Source: Pseudomonas prosekii (GTDB taxonomy: Bacteria > Pseudomonadota > Gammaproteobacteria > Pseudomonadales > Pseudomonadaceae). Taken from it: a stretch of DNA of 64,000 nucleotides. The notes below the pieces were generated by a model. That model ran no database searches. It was given only the letters and a program-made list of their open reading frames with translations, and was not told where the DNA came from. Positions 45,704-54,532 of this stretch are shown piece after piece; position 1 is the stretch's first letter; each line of letters opens with the position of its first letter. The stretch is taken from NCBI RefSeq assembly GCF_900105155.1, contig NZ_LT629762.1, forward strand, positions 4,306,501 to 4,370,500. Reading direction: 5' to 3'. Made by a program: the position numbers and the translations under genes.

Positions 45704-45958
45704 TTAGCTGATGGAAGCCGAGCCGGTGCGATCGTAGCCATCTTCAGCAACAGTAGCCGAGCCGGTGCGATCGTAGCCATCTTCAGCAACAGTCGCCGAG
45801 CCGGTGCGGTCGTAGCCATCAGCGGCAACAGTCGCCGAACCTGTGCGGTCGTAGCCGTCGGCGGCAACAGCGGAGCCGGTGCGGTCAAAACCATCGGCGG
45901 CGAATGCGCTGCCGGCCAGTACGGAGAGGGTCAGGGCGAGGATCAATTTGGTTTTCAT
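45704..45958 (-). CDS. Exported repeat peptide (five DGxDRTGSA units)
   Basis: 84 residues: signal peptide (MKTKLILALTLSVLAGSAFA) followed almost entirely by five near-identical 12-13-residue repeats of the form (A/E)DG(Y/F)DRTGSA(T)VA, the last ending SASIS. At DNA level this is a 39-bp tandem repeat (units starting at about 45721, 45760, 45799, 45838, 45874, one shortened by a codon). The mature peptide is small, acidic-basic alternating and free of Cys. Related AEGGxDR-type repeat peptides occur in pseudomonads (memory). Function unknown; perhaps ion binding or surface display. Confidence 0.8.
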   Translation of the reverse strand: MKTKLILALTLSVLAGSAFAADGFDRTGSAVAADGYDRTGSATVAADGYDRTGSATVAEDGYDRTGSATVAEDGYDRTGSASIS

Positions 45959-46240
45959 GGTGGTAGCTCCAGAGTTCGTAAAAGTAAGTTCGTCTAAGTC
46001 AGTTCGTTGGGTAGCTGCTTGCTGTGGGAGCGATACTACGCTCGCTGAATTGATTGAAAAGTTGGCATTCGTGCTAGTAACTATCGATCAGATTGATGTC
46101 TGCTCCGCGAGGCTTTAGCGCTTGCCATGCAGGGCAATCAAGCGATCTGAGGTGGGCAGGTTGCTGGCGCAGAATTAAACGCTGATTAATCGCTGCGACC
46201 GTTCGGGTGACAGATTTTTCATCTCGACCGAACGCCCACA
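45959..46240. other. Intergenic region upstream of the repeat peptide
   Basis: About 280 bp with no recognised gene. It holds the promoter of the repeat peptide (minus strand) and a decayed REP half (TGTGGGAGCGATACTACGCT at about 46023). Confidence 0.6.
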
Positions 46241-46275
46241 AAAAAGGGCAGGCCTGGTTCAGGTCTGCCCTTTTT
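46241..46275 (-). terminator. Rho-independent terminator of the MHS permease gene
   Basis: Stem AAAAAGGGCAG / CTGCCCTTTTT with a 13-nt loop, directly downstream of the permease stop codon at 46292; on the minus strand it ends in T5. Confidence 0.93.
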
Positions 46276-46291
46276 GTTGTGGCGTGTAACG

Positions 46292-47614
46292 TCAGTCGGT
46301 TTCGATCCGCGAGTGTTTGCGGGTGTCTTTCATGGTCACGTACACCAGCAACGATACCGCGATACATGCGGTGACATACCAGTAGTAACCGGTTTCCATG
46401 CCGATGCTTTTGAACCACAGCGCGATGTATTCAGCGGTGCCGCCGAAGATCGACACGGTCAGCGCGTACGGCAGGCCAACGCCCAGTGCACGAATCTCGG
46501 TCGGGAACAGTTCGGCTTTGACCACTGCGTTGATCGAGGTGTAGCCGCTGACGATGATCAGCGCCGCCATGATCAGGAAGAACGCGCCCCACCAAGTGGT
46601 GATGGTGTGCAGCGTGGTCAGGATCGGCACGGTGAACAATGTGCCGAGCACGCCGAAGGCGATCAGGATCGGCCGCCGACCGACCTTGTCCGACAAGCCG
46701 CCGATGATCGGTTGCAGACACATGAACAGGAACAGCGTCGCCGCGGAAATGCTCGTGGAGTCGGTGATGCTCATGCCCACCGTGTTCACCAGGTATTTCT
46801 GCATGTACGTGGTGTAGGTGTAGAACGCCAGGGTGCCGCCCATGGTCAGGCCGACCACGGTCATCAGCTCTTTCGGGTGGCGCATCAGCGTGCGCATGGC
46901 GCTTTCTTTTTTCTCTTTTTTGACCTTGTTGAACGACTCGGTCTCTTCCATGCCGCGACGCAGGTACAGCGCCACCACCGCGCACAACGCGCCGATGGCG
47001 AACGGGATGCGCCAGCCCCACGCGTACAGTTGCTCGGTGGTCAGCACTTGTTGCAGCACGATCAACACCGCCAGCGCGATGAGCTGGCCGGAGATCAGCG
47101 TCACGTACTGGAAGCTCGAATAGAAACCGCGACGCTCCTTGGTCGCCATCTCGCTGAGGTACGTCGCCGAGGTGCCGTACTCGCCGCCGACCGACAGGCC
47201 TTGCAGCAGACGCGCGAAAATCAGCAGGATCGGCGCGCCGATGCCGATGGTTTCGTAGTTGGGGCTGAGCGCGATCAGCAGCGAGCCAAAGCACATCAGG
47301 TAGACCGAGGCCATCAGCGCACGCTTGCGACCGGCGCGGTCGGCGTAAAGCCCCATCAGCCAGCCACCGATCGGGCGCATCAGGAAGCCCACGGCGAAGA
47401 TCGCGGCGGTGTTCATCAGCTGTGCGGTGGAGGAGCCGGCGGGAAAGAAGGACTTGGCGAAGTACAGGGAAAACGCAGCGTAGACGTACCAGTCGTACCA
47501 CTCGACCATATTGCCGACCGAGCCGCTGAAGATCGATTTGATCCGGCTACCGGTGGTTCTATCTTTGGCAGGCGCGACGGCCGACCCGAGAGGCAGGGCG
47601 TTGGAGTTATCCAT
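46292..47614 (-). CDS. MHS-family MFS permease (2-oxoglutarate/dicarboxylate type)
   Basis: 440 residues, 12 transmembrane helices, metabolite:H+ symporter signatures (GNMVEWYDWYVYAAFSLYFA at TM1; LYADRAGRKRAL motif A; FARLLQGLSVGGEYGTSATY in TM4; KERRGFYSSFQYV). It resembles KgtP and PcaT permeases for 2-oxoglutarate or related acids. It is followed by a terminator and preceded by a sigma54 promoter with palindromic upstream sites; the DctBD-like pair next to it is the probable regulator. It corresponds to PA4334 (memory). Confidence 0.86.
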   Translation of the reverse strand: MDNSNALPLGSAVAPAKDRTTGSRIKSIFSGSVGNMVEWYDWYVYAAFSLYFAKSFFPAGSSTAQLMNTAAIFAVGFLMRPIGGWLMGLYADRAGRKRALMASVYLMCFGSLLIALSPNYETIGIGAPILLIFARLLQGLSVGGEYGTSATYLSEMATKERRGFYSSFQYVTLISGQLIALAVLIVLQQVLTTEQLYAWGWRIPFAIGALCAVVALYLRRGMEETESFNKVKKEKKESAMRTLMRHPKELMTVVGLTMGGTLAFYTYTTYMQKYLVNTVGMSITDSTSISAATLFLFMCLQPIIGGLSDKVGRRPILIAFGVLGTLFTVPILTTLHTITTWWGAFFLIMAALIIVSGYTSINAVVKAELFPTEIRALGVGLPYALTVSIFGGTAEYIALWFKSIGMETGYYWYVTACIAVSLLVYVTMKDTRKHSRIETD

Positions 47615-47676
47615 TGAAGGATCCTTCGTTTAATTGTTTTTGTGGAGCGCGTTTAAACGCAGCCTGCTTGGGCTAT

Positions 47677-47693
47677 AGCAGGAGGTGTGCCAA
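47677..47693 (-). promoter_or_regulatory. Sigma54 (-24/-12) promoter of the MHS permease
   Basis: On the minus strand TTGGCACACCTCCTGCT fits the RpoN consensus (TGGCAC-N5-TTGCW) with the GG/GC dinucleotides separated by exactly 10 nt. It lies about 63 bp before the permease ATG. Confidence 0.8.
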
Positions 47694-47732
47694 GGAGAGG
47701 AGGGCCGGTTTAGAGGGGGGAGAGTGAAGCGC

Positions 47733-47782
47733 TGAGCGGAATTTTGCCTATGCGGCCGGAGGTGTGAGCGGATTTTCGCTCA
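47733..47782. promoter_or_regulatory. Upstream activator sites (TGAGCG palindromes) for a DctD-type regulator
   Basis: TGAGCGGATTTTCGCTCA (47765-47782) is a perfect 6-bp-arm palindrome with a 6-bp spacer; a second, weaker copy (TGAGCGGAATTTTGCC) starts at 47733, 32 bp away (about three helical turns). They lie 50-105 bp upstream of the -24/-12 element, the usual place for enhancer-binding proteins. Confidence 0.6.
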
Positions 47783-47827
47783 TTGCGGTGTGATTTGGTG
47801 ATGTGTATTTCAGTTTGGGGACCACCC

Positions 47828-48545
47828 CTCACCCTAACCCTCTCCCCAGAGGGGAGAGGGGACTGATTGAGGCGTTCCTGGAGCTACATCGACCTGAGAT
47901 ACCGAGCCGAACTCAGGTCTTGAAAACCATGAAGATCTGCTCCCTTTCCCCCTCTCCCCATTGGGGAGAGGGGACTGATTGAGGCGTTCTTGGAGCTACA
48001 TCGACCTGAGATACCGGGCCGAACTCAGGTCTTGAAAACCATGAAGATCTGCTCCCTTTCCCCCTCTCACCGTTGGGGAGAGGGGACGGATTGAGATGTT
48101 CCTGGAGCTACATCGACCTGAGATACCGGGCCGAACTCAGGTCTTGAAAACCATGAAGATCTGCTCCCTTTCCCCCTCTCACCGTTGGGGAGAGGGGACT
48201 GATTGAGGTGTTCCTGGAGCTACATCGACCTGAGATACCGGGCCGAACTCAGGTCTTGAAAACCATGAAGATCTGCTCCCTTTCCCCCTCTCCCCGTTGG
48301 GGAGAAGGGACGGATTGAGATGTTCCTGGAGCTACATCAACCTGAGATACCGGGCCGAACTCAGGTCTTGAAAACCATGAAGATCTGCTCCCTTTCCTCC
48401 TCTCACCAGAGGGGAGAGGGGACTGATTGAGATGTTCCTGGAGCTACTTCGACCTGAGATACCGAGCCGAACTCAGGTCTTAAAAACCATGAAGATCTGC
48501 TCCCTTTCCCCCTCTCCCCGTTGGGGAGAGGGCTGGGGTGAGGGG
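47828..48545. repeat. Six tandem 112-bp repeats bounded by CCTCACCC inverted ends
   Basis: Units start at 47861, 47973, 48085, 48197, 48309 and 48421, exactly 112 bp apart. Each contains a GGGGAGAGGG-type hairpin and a second hairpin made of GACCTGAG / CTCAGGTC about 13 nt apart. The outer ends (CCTCACCCTAACCCTCTCCC on the left, its inverse near 48530-48545) form an inverted pair, like an expanded REPIN. A short frame within it is not a gene. Confidence 0.92.
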
Positions 48546-48582
48546 CTGGATTCCAGCAACACCGCAAATCCACAGGGAAAAC

Positions 48583-49914
48583 TCACTCCCCTAAAAACAT
48601 CTCCCTACTCAGCCCATGCCGTTGCAGCTTTTCGTTAAACGTGCGGCGCGGCAGTTGCAGTTCTTCGAGCACTGCTTTTACGTCGCCCCTGTGCCGGGTC
48701 AACGCCGCGCGCAGGCAATGCGCTTCGAAGGCTTCCTGCTGCGCCGCCAGCGACTGGCCGGGATCGATCGCCGCCGGTTCCGGCTCACCGAGGCCCAACA
48801 CCTGGCGCTCGGCAACGTTAGCCAGTTCGCGGACATTGCCCGGCCAGTCGTGGCTCAATAAGTGGCTCAACTGCGGACCGCTGAGCGGCGCAAATGTCCG
48901 CCCCAGACGCTCGGCCGCCTGCTGGGCAAAGGTCTCGAACAGCAACGGAATGTCCTCGCGCCGCTCACGCAACGGCGGCAAGCGCAATTCCGCGACGTTC
49001 AAGCGATAGGCCAGGTCCTCGCGAAAACGCCCGGCCCGCGCCTCGTCGAGCAAGTCCGGTTTGGTCGCGGCAATAATCCGCAGATCCACGCGAATGCTCT
49101 GATTCGAGCCCAGCCGCTCAAGCTTCTGCTCCTGCAACACGCGCAACAATTTGACCTGCTGCGCCAGCGGCATGCTTTCGATTTCATCGAGAAACAGCGT
49201 GCCGCCGTCGGCGTATTCGAGCTTGCCGATGCGCTTGCCCGAAGCGCCGGTGAACGCGCCGCTTTCGTGGCCAAACAATTCGGCTTCAAACAATTGCTCG
49301 GGAATCGCCGCGCAATTGAGCGCGACAAACGGCTTGTCGGCACGCGGGCCGAAGTCGTGCAGACAACGCGCGACCAACTCTTTGCCGCTGCCGGTTTCGC
49401 CGCGGATCAACACGTTGACCGGCAGCGTCGCCAAATCCAGCACTTGTCGGCGCAAGGTCTGCAAACCCCGGGAAACCCCGAGCAGTGTCGCGTCGAGTTT
49501 GGCGCGGTTGTCGGCCAGCACGTGCAGCGCGCGGTTCTCCAGGACCAACCGGCGTTTCTCCAGGGCGCGGCGCAAACTGCCGAGCAAGGTTTCCGGGCTG
49601 AAGGGTTTTTCCAGAAAATCGTAGGCGCCATCGCGCATCGCTTCGACCGCCATCGGCACATCGCCGTGGCCAGTGAGCAGAATCACCGGCAAATCGGCAT
49701 CGCGCCGTTGCACTTCGGCGAGCAGTTCGAGGCCGCTGATGCCGGGCATGCGCACGTCGCTGAGGATCACCCCAGGAAAATGCGCCGGCAATTGCGCCAG
49801 GCATTCATCGGCGCGGCTGAACAGTTGCACCTCGAACCCCGACAGGCTCAGCCATTGTTCGACGGCGCTGCGGATGCTGCTTTCGTCGTCGACCACTATC
49901 ACCGAATTCAGCAT
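48583..49914 (-). CDS. dctD: Sigma54-dependent response regulator (DctD/MifR type)
   Basis: 443 residues: receiver domain (residues 1-120; acidic VVDDES, phospho-Asp in VILSDVRMPG, Lys in FLEKPF), AAA+ domain with Walker A GETGSGKE, the sigma54-contact loop GAFTGA, Walker B GGTLFLDEIE, and a C-terminal Fis-type helix-turn-helix (VLEELQLPRRTFNEKLQRHG). It activates RpoN promoters. The neighbouring permease has such a promoter with palindromic upstream sites, so that gene is the likely target. The start codon overlaps the dctB stop codon. Confidence 0.9.
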   Translation of the reverse strand: MLNSVIVVDDESSIRSAVEQWLSLSGFEVQLFSRADECLAQLPAHFPGVILSDVRMPGISGLELLAEVQRRDADLPVILLTGHGDVPMAVEAMRDGAYDFLEKPFSPETLLGSLRRALEKRRLVLENRALHVLADNRAKLDATLLGVSRGLQTLRRQVLDLATLPVNVLIRGETGSGKELVARCLHDFGPRADKPFVALNCAAIPEQLFEAELFGHESGAFTGASGKRIGKLEYADGGTLFLDEIESMPLAQQVKLLRVLQEQKLERLGSNQSIRVDLRIIAATKPDLLDEARAGRFREDLAYRLNVAELRLPPLRERREDIPLLFETFAQQAAERLGRTFAPLSGPQLSHLLSHDWPGNVRELANVAERQVLGLGEPEPAAIDPGQSLAAQQEAFEAHCLRAALTRHRGDVKAVLEELQLPRRTFNEKLQRHGLSREMFLGE

Positions 49915-51674
49915 CAGACAGGCTCCTCGAGATCGATCGGCAAGGTCAGGGTAAACACCGCGCCGTTGTCGTGGTTGGCGGCCGACAAGCGACCGCCCGA
50001 TTCATGCGCGATGGCGAACGATACCGCCAGCCCCAGCCCTAAACCATCGCCGACCGGCTTGGTGGTAAAGAACGGATCGAAGACGTTCGGCAGATGCTCT
50101 TCGGCAATCCCGCCACCGTTGTCGGCGACGGTCAGACGCCACAATTGTTCATCGGCTTCGAGGCGGATTTCCAGGCGTTTGCAGGGCTTGTCGTGCACCG
50201 CGTCGAGGGCGTTGCGCAACAGATTGATCAGCACCTGTTCGAGGCGAATCGCATCGCCGCGCACCCACGCCGGACGTGTCAGGTGCAGCACGCTGCTGAC
50301 GTTTTCATCGCGCAACCGCGCGTCGAGCAACTGTAAGGATTGATCGACCACCGCCGCCAGATCGAGGCGTTCGCGCAGGCCGCTGGGGCTTTTGCGGGCG
50401 AAGGTTTTCAGGTGGCCGGTGAGCGCGGCCATGCGCGTGAGCATGTCGTCCACCGGTTTCAGCGCTTTGTACGCATCATCGATGCGGCCGTGATCGAGCA
50501 GCAGACGCAACGTCGCAAGCTGCATGCGCTGGGCGGTCAGGGGCTGGTTGATCTCATGGGCCAGCGCTGCGGACATCTGCCCCAGCGCCGCAAGTTTGGC
50601 CGATTGCACCAAGCCATCCTGGGCGGTGCGCAGGTCGCGGGTGCGTTCTTCCACCAGTTGTTCGAGTTCTTCGCGACTGCGCTGACGCATCTTCGCCAGA
50701 CGCCAGCGCTGGTTGAGAAACAACAGCAGGAACACCACCGCCAGCCACAATCCGGCCGCCGCGAGCGCCGCGTTGCGGCTGTCCTCGAAGGCGATTTGCG
50801 GGCGGCGCAGCAGGTGCAAGGTCCAGCCTTCGGCGGGCAGTGGCAGCGATTCCCAGAGGTAATCCGCGGCGCCGTCCGGGCCTTCGACCCGCGCCAGATC
50901 GCTGTTGTCATCGAAGCGATGTTTCGATTGATAAACCAGCGGTGTCAGCGGTTGTTTGTCGTATTGGCGGGTGGTTTGCAGTTCGGCGTGATCGTTGTCG
51001 CTCAACGCTTTCAAGTGCCGATACCGCCAGCCGGGCTGGTTGGCGATGAAGATAATCCCGCGCGCATCGCTGACCAGCAGGGTGTCAGTGCCCTGGCGCC
51101 ATTCGCGTTCCAGTTCGGGGAATTCGAGCTTGACCACCATCGCGCCAAGGAACTCGCCGTTGTCGCGCGTGACGGCGCTGGAGAGGAAATAACCGGGGAT
51201 GCCGCTGGTCACGCCCACCGCGTAAAAACGCCCGCTGCCCTGAGTGCGGGTCTGGCTGAAGTAGGGGCGAAAACCGTAGTTGTGGCCGACGTAACTGCTG
51301 GGCATCCGCCAATTGCTCGCGGCGACGGCGAGGCCCGTGTGGTCGAGCAGTTCGAGGGTCGAGGACTTGGCGGCGCCGTTGATTTTTTCCAGTTTGCGGT
51401 TCAGCAGGTCCTGTTGCTCGGGGCTCACTGGGCCGTTCAACCCGGCGCGCAATTCCGGGTCCAGCGCCAGCACCGCGGGCAGCGCGCGGTAGCGGTCGAT
51501 CAGGGTGTGCAGGGAATTGGCGTACAGCGCCAGTTGCTGACTGGCGCGCGCGGCATCTTCTTCCAGGGCCTGGCGTTCGGCGTGGCGCATGGCCAAGCCG
51601 GCCGCAAGGGCCGCTCCGGCGAGGATAAACAGGGTATACAACGACAAACGCACGGTACGGGAAATCGGCAGCAT
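49914..51674 (-). CDS. dctB: Sensor histidine kinase (DctB/MifS type)
   Basis: About 586 residues: N-terminal transmembrane helix, large periplasmic double-Cache/PAS-like domain (about 40-290; e.g. GFRPYFSQTRTQGSGRFYAV typical of DctB ligand pockets), second transmembrane helix (AALAAAGLWLAVVFLLLFL), coiled-coil, H-box (GQMSAALAHEINQPL), and HATPase with NALD and DNGGGI. It senses dicarboxylates or 2-oxoglutarate and phosphorylates the adjacent regulator. The start at 51674 (MLPISRTVRLS) is the more likely one; an ATG 14 codons upstream is possible, neither having a strong ribosome-binding site. Confidence 0.88.
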   Translation of the reverse strand: MLPISRTVRLSLYTLFILAGAALAAGLAMRHAERQALEEDAARASQQLALYANSLHTLIDRYRALPAVLALDPELRAGLNGPVSPEQQDLLNRKLEKINGAAKSSTLELLDHTGLAVAASNWRMPSSYVGHNYGFRPYFSQTRTQGSGRFYAVGVTSGIPGYFLSSAVTRDNGEFLGAMVVKLEFPELEREWRQGTDTLLVSDARGIIFIANQPGWRYRHLKALSDNDHAELQTTRQYDKQPLTPLVYQSKHRFDDNSDLARVEGPDGAADYLWESLPLPAEGWTLHLLRRPQIAFEDSRNAALAAAGLWLAVVFLLLFLNQRWRLAKMRQRSREELEQLVEERTRDLRTAQDGLVQSAKLAALGQMSAALAHEINQPLTAQRMQLATLRLLLDHGRIDDAYKALKPVDDMLTRMAALTGHLKTFARKSPSGLRERLDLAAVVDQSLQLLDARLRDENVSSVLHLTRPAWVRGDAIRLEQVLINLLRNALDAVHDKPCKRLEIRLEADEQLWRLTVADNGGGIAEEHLPNVFDPFFTTKPVGDGLGLGLAVSFAIAHESGGRLSAANHDNGAVFTLTLPIDLEEPV

Positions 51675-51778
51675 GCTGGCGCAAACAGGTAGAAAGTCGG
51701 GCGGGCACCATAGCACGGTGTGCCCGCCGCAAGAGAAATGGGAAACCAGAAGTTCTGGAGTCCCGAATGCCCTGATTG

Positions 51779-54532
51779 TTAAACCTCAAAGCTCCGTGCG
51801 GAACTGAAACTTGAATTGGAAGTGGACCGCATCAGTGTCCGGTTTATCGATGGCCTTTGGCGGACGCTGCCGGAATCTTGAGAGACAACCGAGCTCCGAC
51901 GCGATGAGACGGTGCTCCCGCTGTCGCGAGCAGGCCTCAATTGAGTGATTTTCTCCAGCATATTCATGGTGTTCCACGTAATGCCAATCAAGGTTTCGAC
52001 CTCCAGTACCTGATCACGGAGTGCGGTCTGCGCCTTCAGGGTCACCACGTCCAGCAAACTTTGTTCGGCAATCAGTCTGTTGATAGTGGTGCTCATTTCA
52101 CCGGCCAAGGCTTTGTTCGCAGCTTTTTCCTTGGTGCCTCTCCATTCGTCAACATAGCCACCGAGTACCGGCCCCAAAGCAGCTCCGACTACCGCAGCGG
52201 CGAGGGTTACACCGGTGTTGAGCATTGCAAAGTGACGGTTGAACCCTTGGGTCACATCGCGGGGCGGAATGGAGCCATCCCCTTCTGGATCCCAAGTTCC
52301 CGGCAGTGACCAACCGGGATTAAACACGGTCGCATTCACCGTGAGCTGTGCTGCAGCCGTGACAATGGTCGAAACGATCGCTGCGTTAGCGGGGCTCGAA
52401 GTCCCGATCGGAAGCAAAGCTACCCCGACTCTGGAGTTAACGGCTGCTAGCGCGAGGCGCTTGGCCTGTTGGCTCCACGATTCATCCGGTTCAGGCGGCA
52501 TCTTGCCGGGAGGATTTTCTCCAGGGTTTAGTACTGGCTCAGAAAGGTCGGACAGGTTCACCATGCTGCCTGCGACGGAATGGGGGGGTGATGATGGTGC
52601 GGAGCTCATGGGAATTGAGAATTGTGATGGTGTTGGAGAGGCCGGGCGGATCATCCCGCCTTGGTCATCAACAAAGGTTATCGGGTTGTTTCCCATCATC
52701 CGATACAGATTCAAACCGTCGACGGTTCCCAATGGATCGGGATTGATCCACCTCGATAACCACGCAGCGCAATAGCGCATCCCATAGTAGTAAAGGCCAC
52801 TGGCATCCATCTCCTTGCCGGAATAACGGATGGTTTTGTAATCAACTGCCACGGCCGAATGCGCTGTTAACCAGGCCGTACCGCCAAACGGGTAATAGCC
52901 CTCGTGGCTGACTATCCGAGCGTTTTGATCCAATTCCATCACACTGGAGCCCAAGTGATCGTCGAGGCTGTAGCGCAGCTGATCCTGGGCGATGCCGTCG
53001 GGCTTTTTGTTGACCCAGTGCAGACAACGCACGCTGCCTCTTCCACCCGGCAAGGTGATGACGTGCATTTGCTCGCCGTTGTCGCGGGTGCGAATTTCCA
53101 GCCCCGGCAAATAGATCACCTGATGAAAGTGGGGAAGGGTCGAGGCTTGCCATTCATGACGTTTGAACACCCGTACACCCTGGCTGTAGCGAAAGATTTC
53201 TCCGTCGTTGGAACCGTTTTTGCGTTCGAGCAATGTTGCGGATGCCAGTTGATCACGGCTGTTCCAGAGCAGAGGCCTTCCCGGGGACGCGGCCAGGAGA
53301 TTGCCATGGCAGTCGAACAGGGTGTTGAAATCCGGGATGGGATCCGCTTCTTTCCAGCGCACACCACGGTTGCTGTTCGGGTCGATTGACATCTGGTGGG
53401 TGTAGCCGCCCACTGCACGCTCATGGACCACCCTGATCAAGTTATCGCTGTGGTCGTAGGTGAAAGTCTGTTTGTAATTGAGGTGGTTTTTCGGGTCGCT
53501 CGGCATCGGACGGCCCGGCAGGTCGGAACTCGGAGTGGCGTCATGGCCGGTGGCGCGAGTCAGCCGATACAGCGAGTCATAAGAGAACGTGCGGTGACCA
53601 TCCATTAAATGGTTCTTGAAGTACACCGGTTTGAAGGCGAGGTCGTTGATGCGCAGTACGTTACCGACCCGGTCATAAACGTACTGAAGATGCTGGTGCA
53701 GGTCCTGCCGGGGTGCGCCGGCGGTCAACGTGTCGAGACGACCGTCGGCGTCATCGTAAGTCCAGGTGCTGACGATCTGGTTGCCGGCCAGTTGCTCGAT
53801 GATCTGGCCGGCGGCGTTGTAGCGGGCGTATTCCAGAACGGGCTGCCAGGCGCCCCCGGGGTTGAGCCGCAGTTGTGAAGTGTTCAACTGCCCGGCGATG
53901 TCGTGGAACAACTGCCGTTGGTGATCACCGGCATCGGTCTCGGTGAGTACCATGCCAAGCGGGCTGTAGGTCCGGCTGCTGCTAAAGGTGCCGGCCTCGG
54001 TGACCGTTCGGCTTTCGCGCAGCGGTTGGCCGTGCCGGTTGAAGCTTGTGAACACCACATTGCCTGAGGCATCGACTTGCTCGATCAACTGGCCGCGCAA
54101 GTTGAGGCCCGGATCCGCCAGCGCAGAGGCGTAGGTAAGGGTTTCGACGTCCGGTTGATCGTTCTCTACAAGCGTGAGCACACGCAACCGGTTGTCGTAA
54201 GTGGTGCGCCAGTGGCTGCCGCGTTCATCCCAGCGCCGGAGTAGTTCACCGGCCAGCCCCGTGAGAATTGTCCGCACACCGGCGTCGACGCTGTCGACCT
54301 TGACCACTTGTCCGGCCAGACCGTAGACCGTGGCGAGGTTGGGTTTGGGAGCGTTGGCCAGTCGCGGGTCCCGTTGCTCCACCTGCCGCCCGATAACGTC
54401 ATGGCGTAGTCGGGTAATGAGCGGCTCCACGGTGCCGCCTGCCTCATTGCGCAAGTAGGCAATCTGGCGCACTGGCAGACCTCGCGCATCATGGGACGCC
54501 ACCGACGGTGTTTTCCAGTCGACAGTGCTCAT
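51779..54532 (-). CDS. Tc toxin C subunit (TccC-like) with variable toxin domain
   Basis: 917 residues: an RHS/YD-repeat core (about 1-626) with YD-type repeats (YVYDRVGNVLRINDLAF; QTFTYDHSDNLIRVVHERAV) and the conserved terminal motif region (YYYGMRYCAAWLSRWINPDP, then a GLNLYRMMGNNP stretch), followed by a unique C-terminal domain of about 290 residues (about 627-917; DNA 51779-52654). In Tc toxins the B-C shell encloses the C-terminal toxin, which is autocleaved and injected by the A pore. This tail has two glycine/alanine-rich hydrophobic segments and a Ser/Arg-rich end; I do not recognise it. Its ATG overlaps the TcB stop codon by 4 bp. No TcA gene is in the window. Confidence 0.88.
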   Translation of the reverse strand: MSTVDWKTPSVASHDARGLPVRQIAYLRNEAGGTVEPLITRLRHDVIGRQVEQRDPRLANAPKPNLATVYGLAGQVVKVDSVDAGVRTILTGLAGELLRRWDERGSHWRTTYDNRLRVLTLVENDQPDVETLTYASALADPGLNLRGQLIEQVDASGNVVFTSFNRHGQPLRESRTVTEAGTFSSSRTYSPLGMVLTETDAGDHQRQLFHDIAGQLNTSQLRLNPGGAWQPVLEYARYNAAGQIIEQLAGNQIVSTWTYDDADGRLDTLTAGAPRQDLHQHLQYVYDRVGNVLRINDLAFKPVYFKNHLMDGHRTFSYDSLYRLTRATGHDATPSSDLPGRPMPSDPKNHLNYKQTFTYDHSDNLIRVVHERAVGGYTHQMSIDPNSNRGVRWKEADPIPDFNTLFDCHGNLLAASPGRPLLWNSRDQLASATLLERKNGSNDGEIFRYSQGVRVFKRHEWQASTLPHFHQVIYLPGLEIRTRDNGEQMHVITLPGGRGSVRCLHWVNKKPDGIAQDQLRYSLDDHLGSSVMELDQNARIVSHEGYYPFGGTAWLTAHSAVAVDYKTIRYSGKEMDASGLYYYGMRYCAAWLSRWINPDPLGTVDGLNLYRMMGNNPITFVDDQGGMIRPASPTPSQFSIPMSSAPSSPPHSVAGSMVNLSDLSEPVLNPGENPPGKMPPEPDESWSQQAKRLALAAVNSRVGVALLPIGTSSPANAAIVSTIVTAAAQLTVNATVFNPGWSLPGTWDPEGDGSIPPRDVTQGFNRHFAMLNTGVTLAAAVVGAALGPVLGGYVDEWRGTKEKAANKALAGEMSTTINRLIAEQSLLDVVTLKAQTALRDQVLEVETLIGITWNTMNMLEKITQLRPARDSGSTVSSRRSSVVSQDSGSVRQRPSINRTLMRSTSNSSFSSARSFEV

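Noticed and set aside
48432-48638. 68-codon frame in the 112-bp repeat array
   Set aside because: It runs through the repeat and its flank without a ribosome-binding site or homology.
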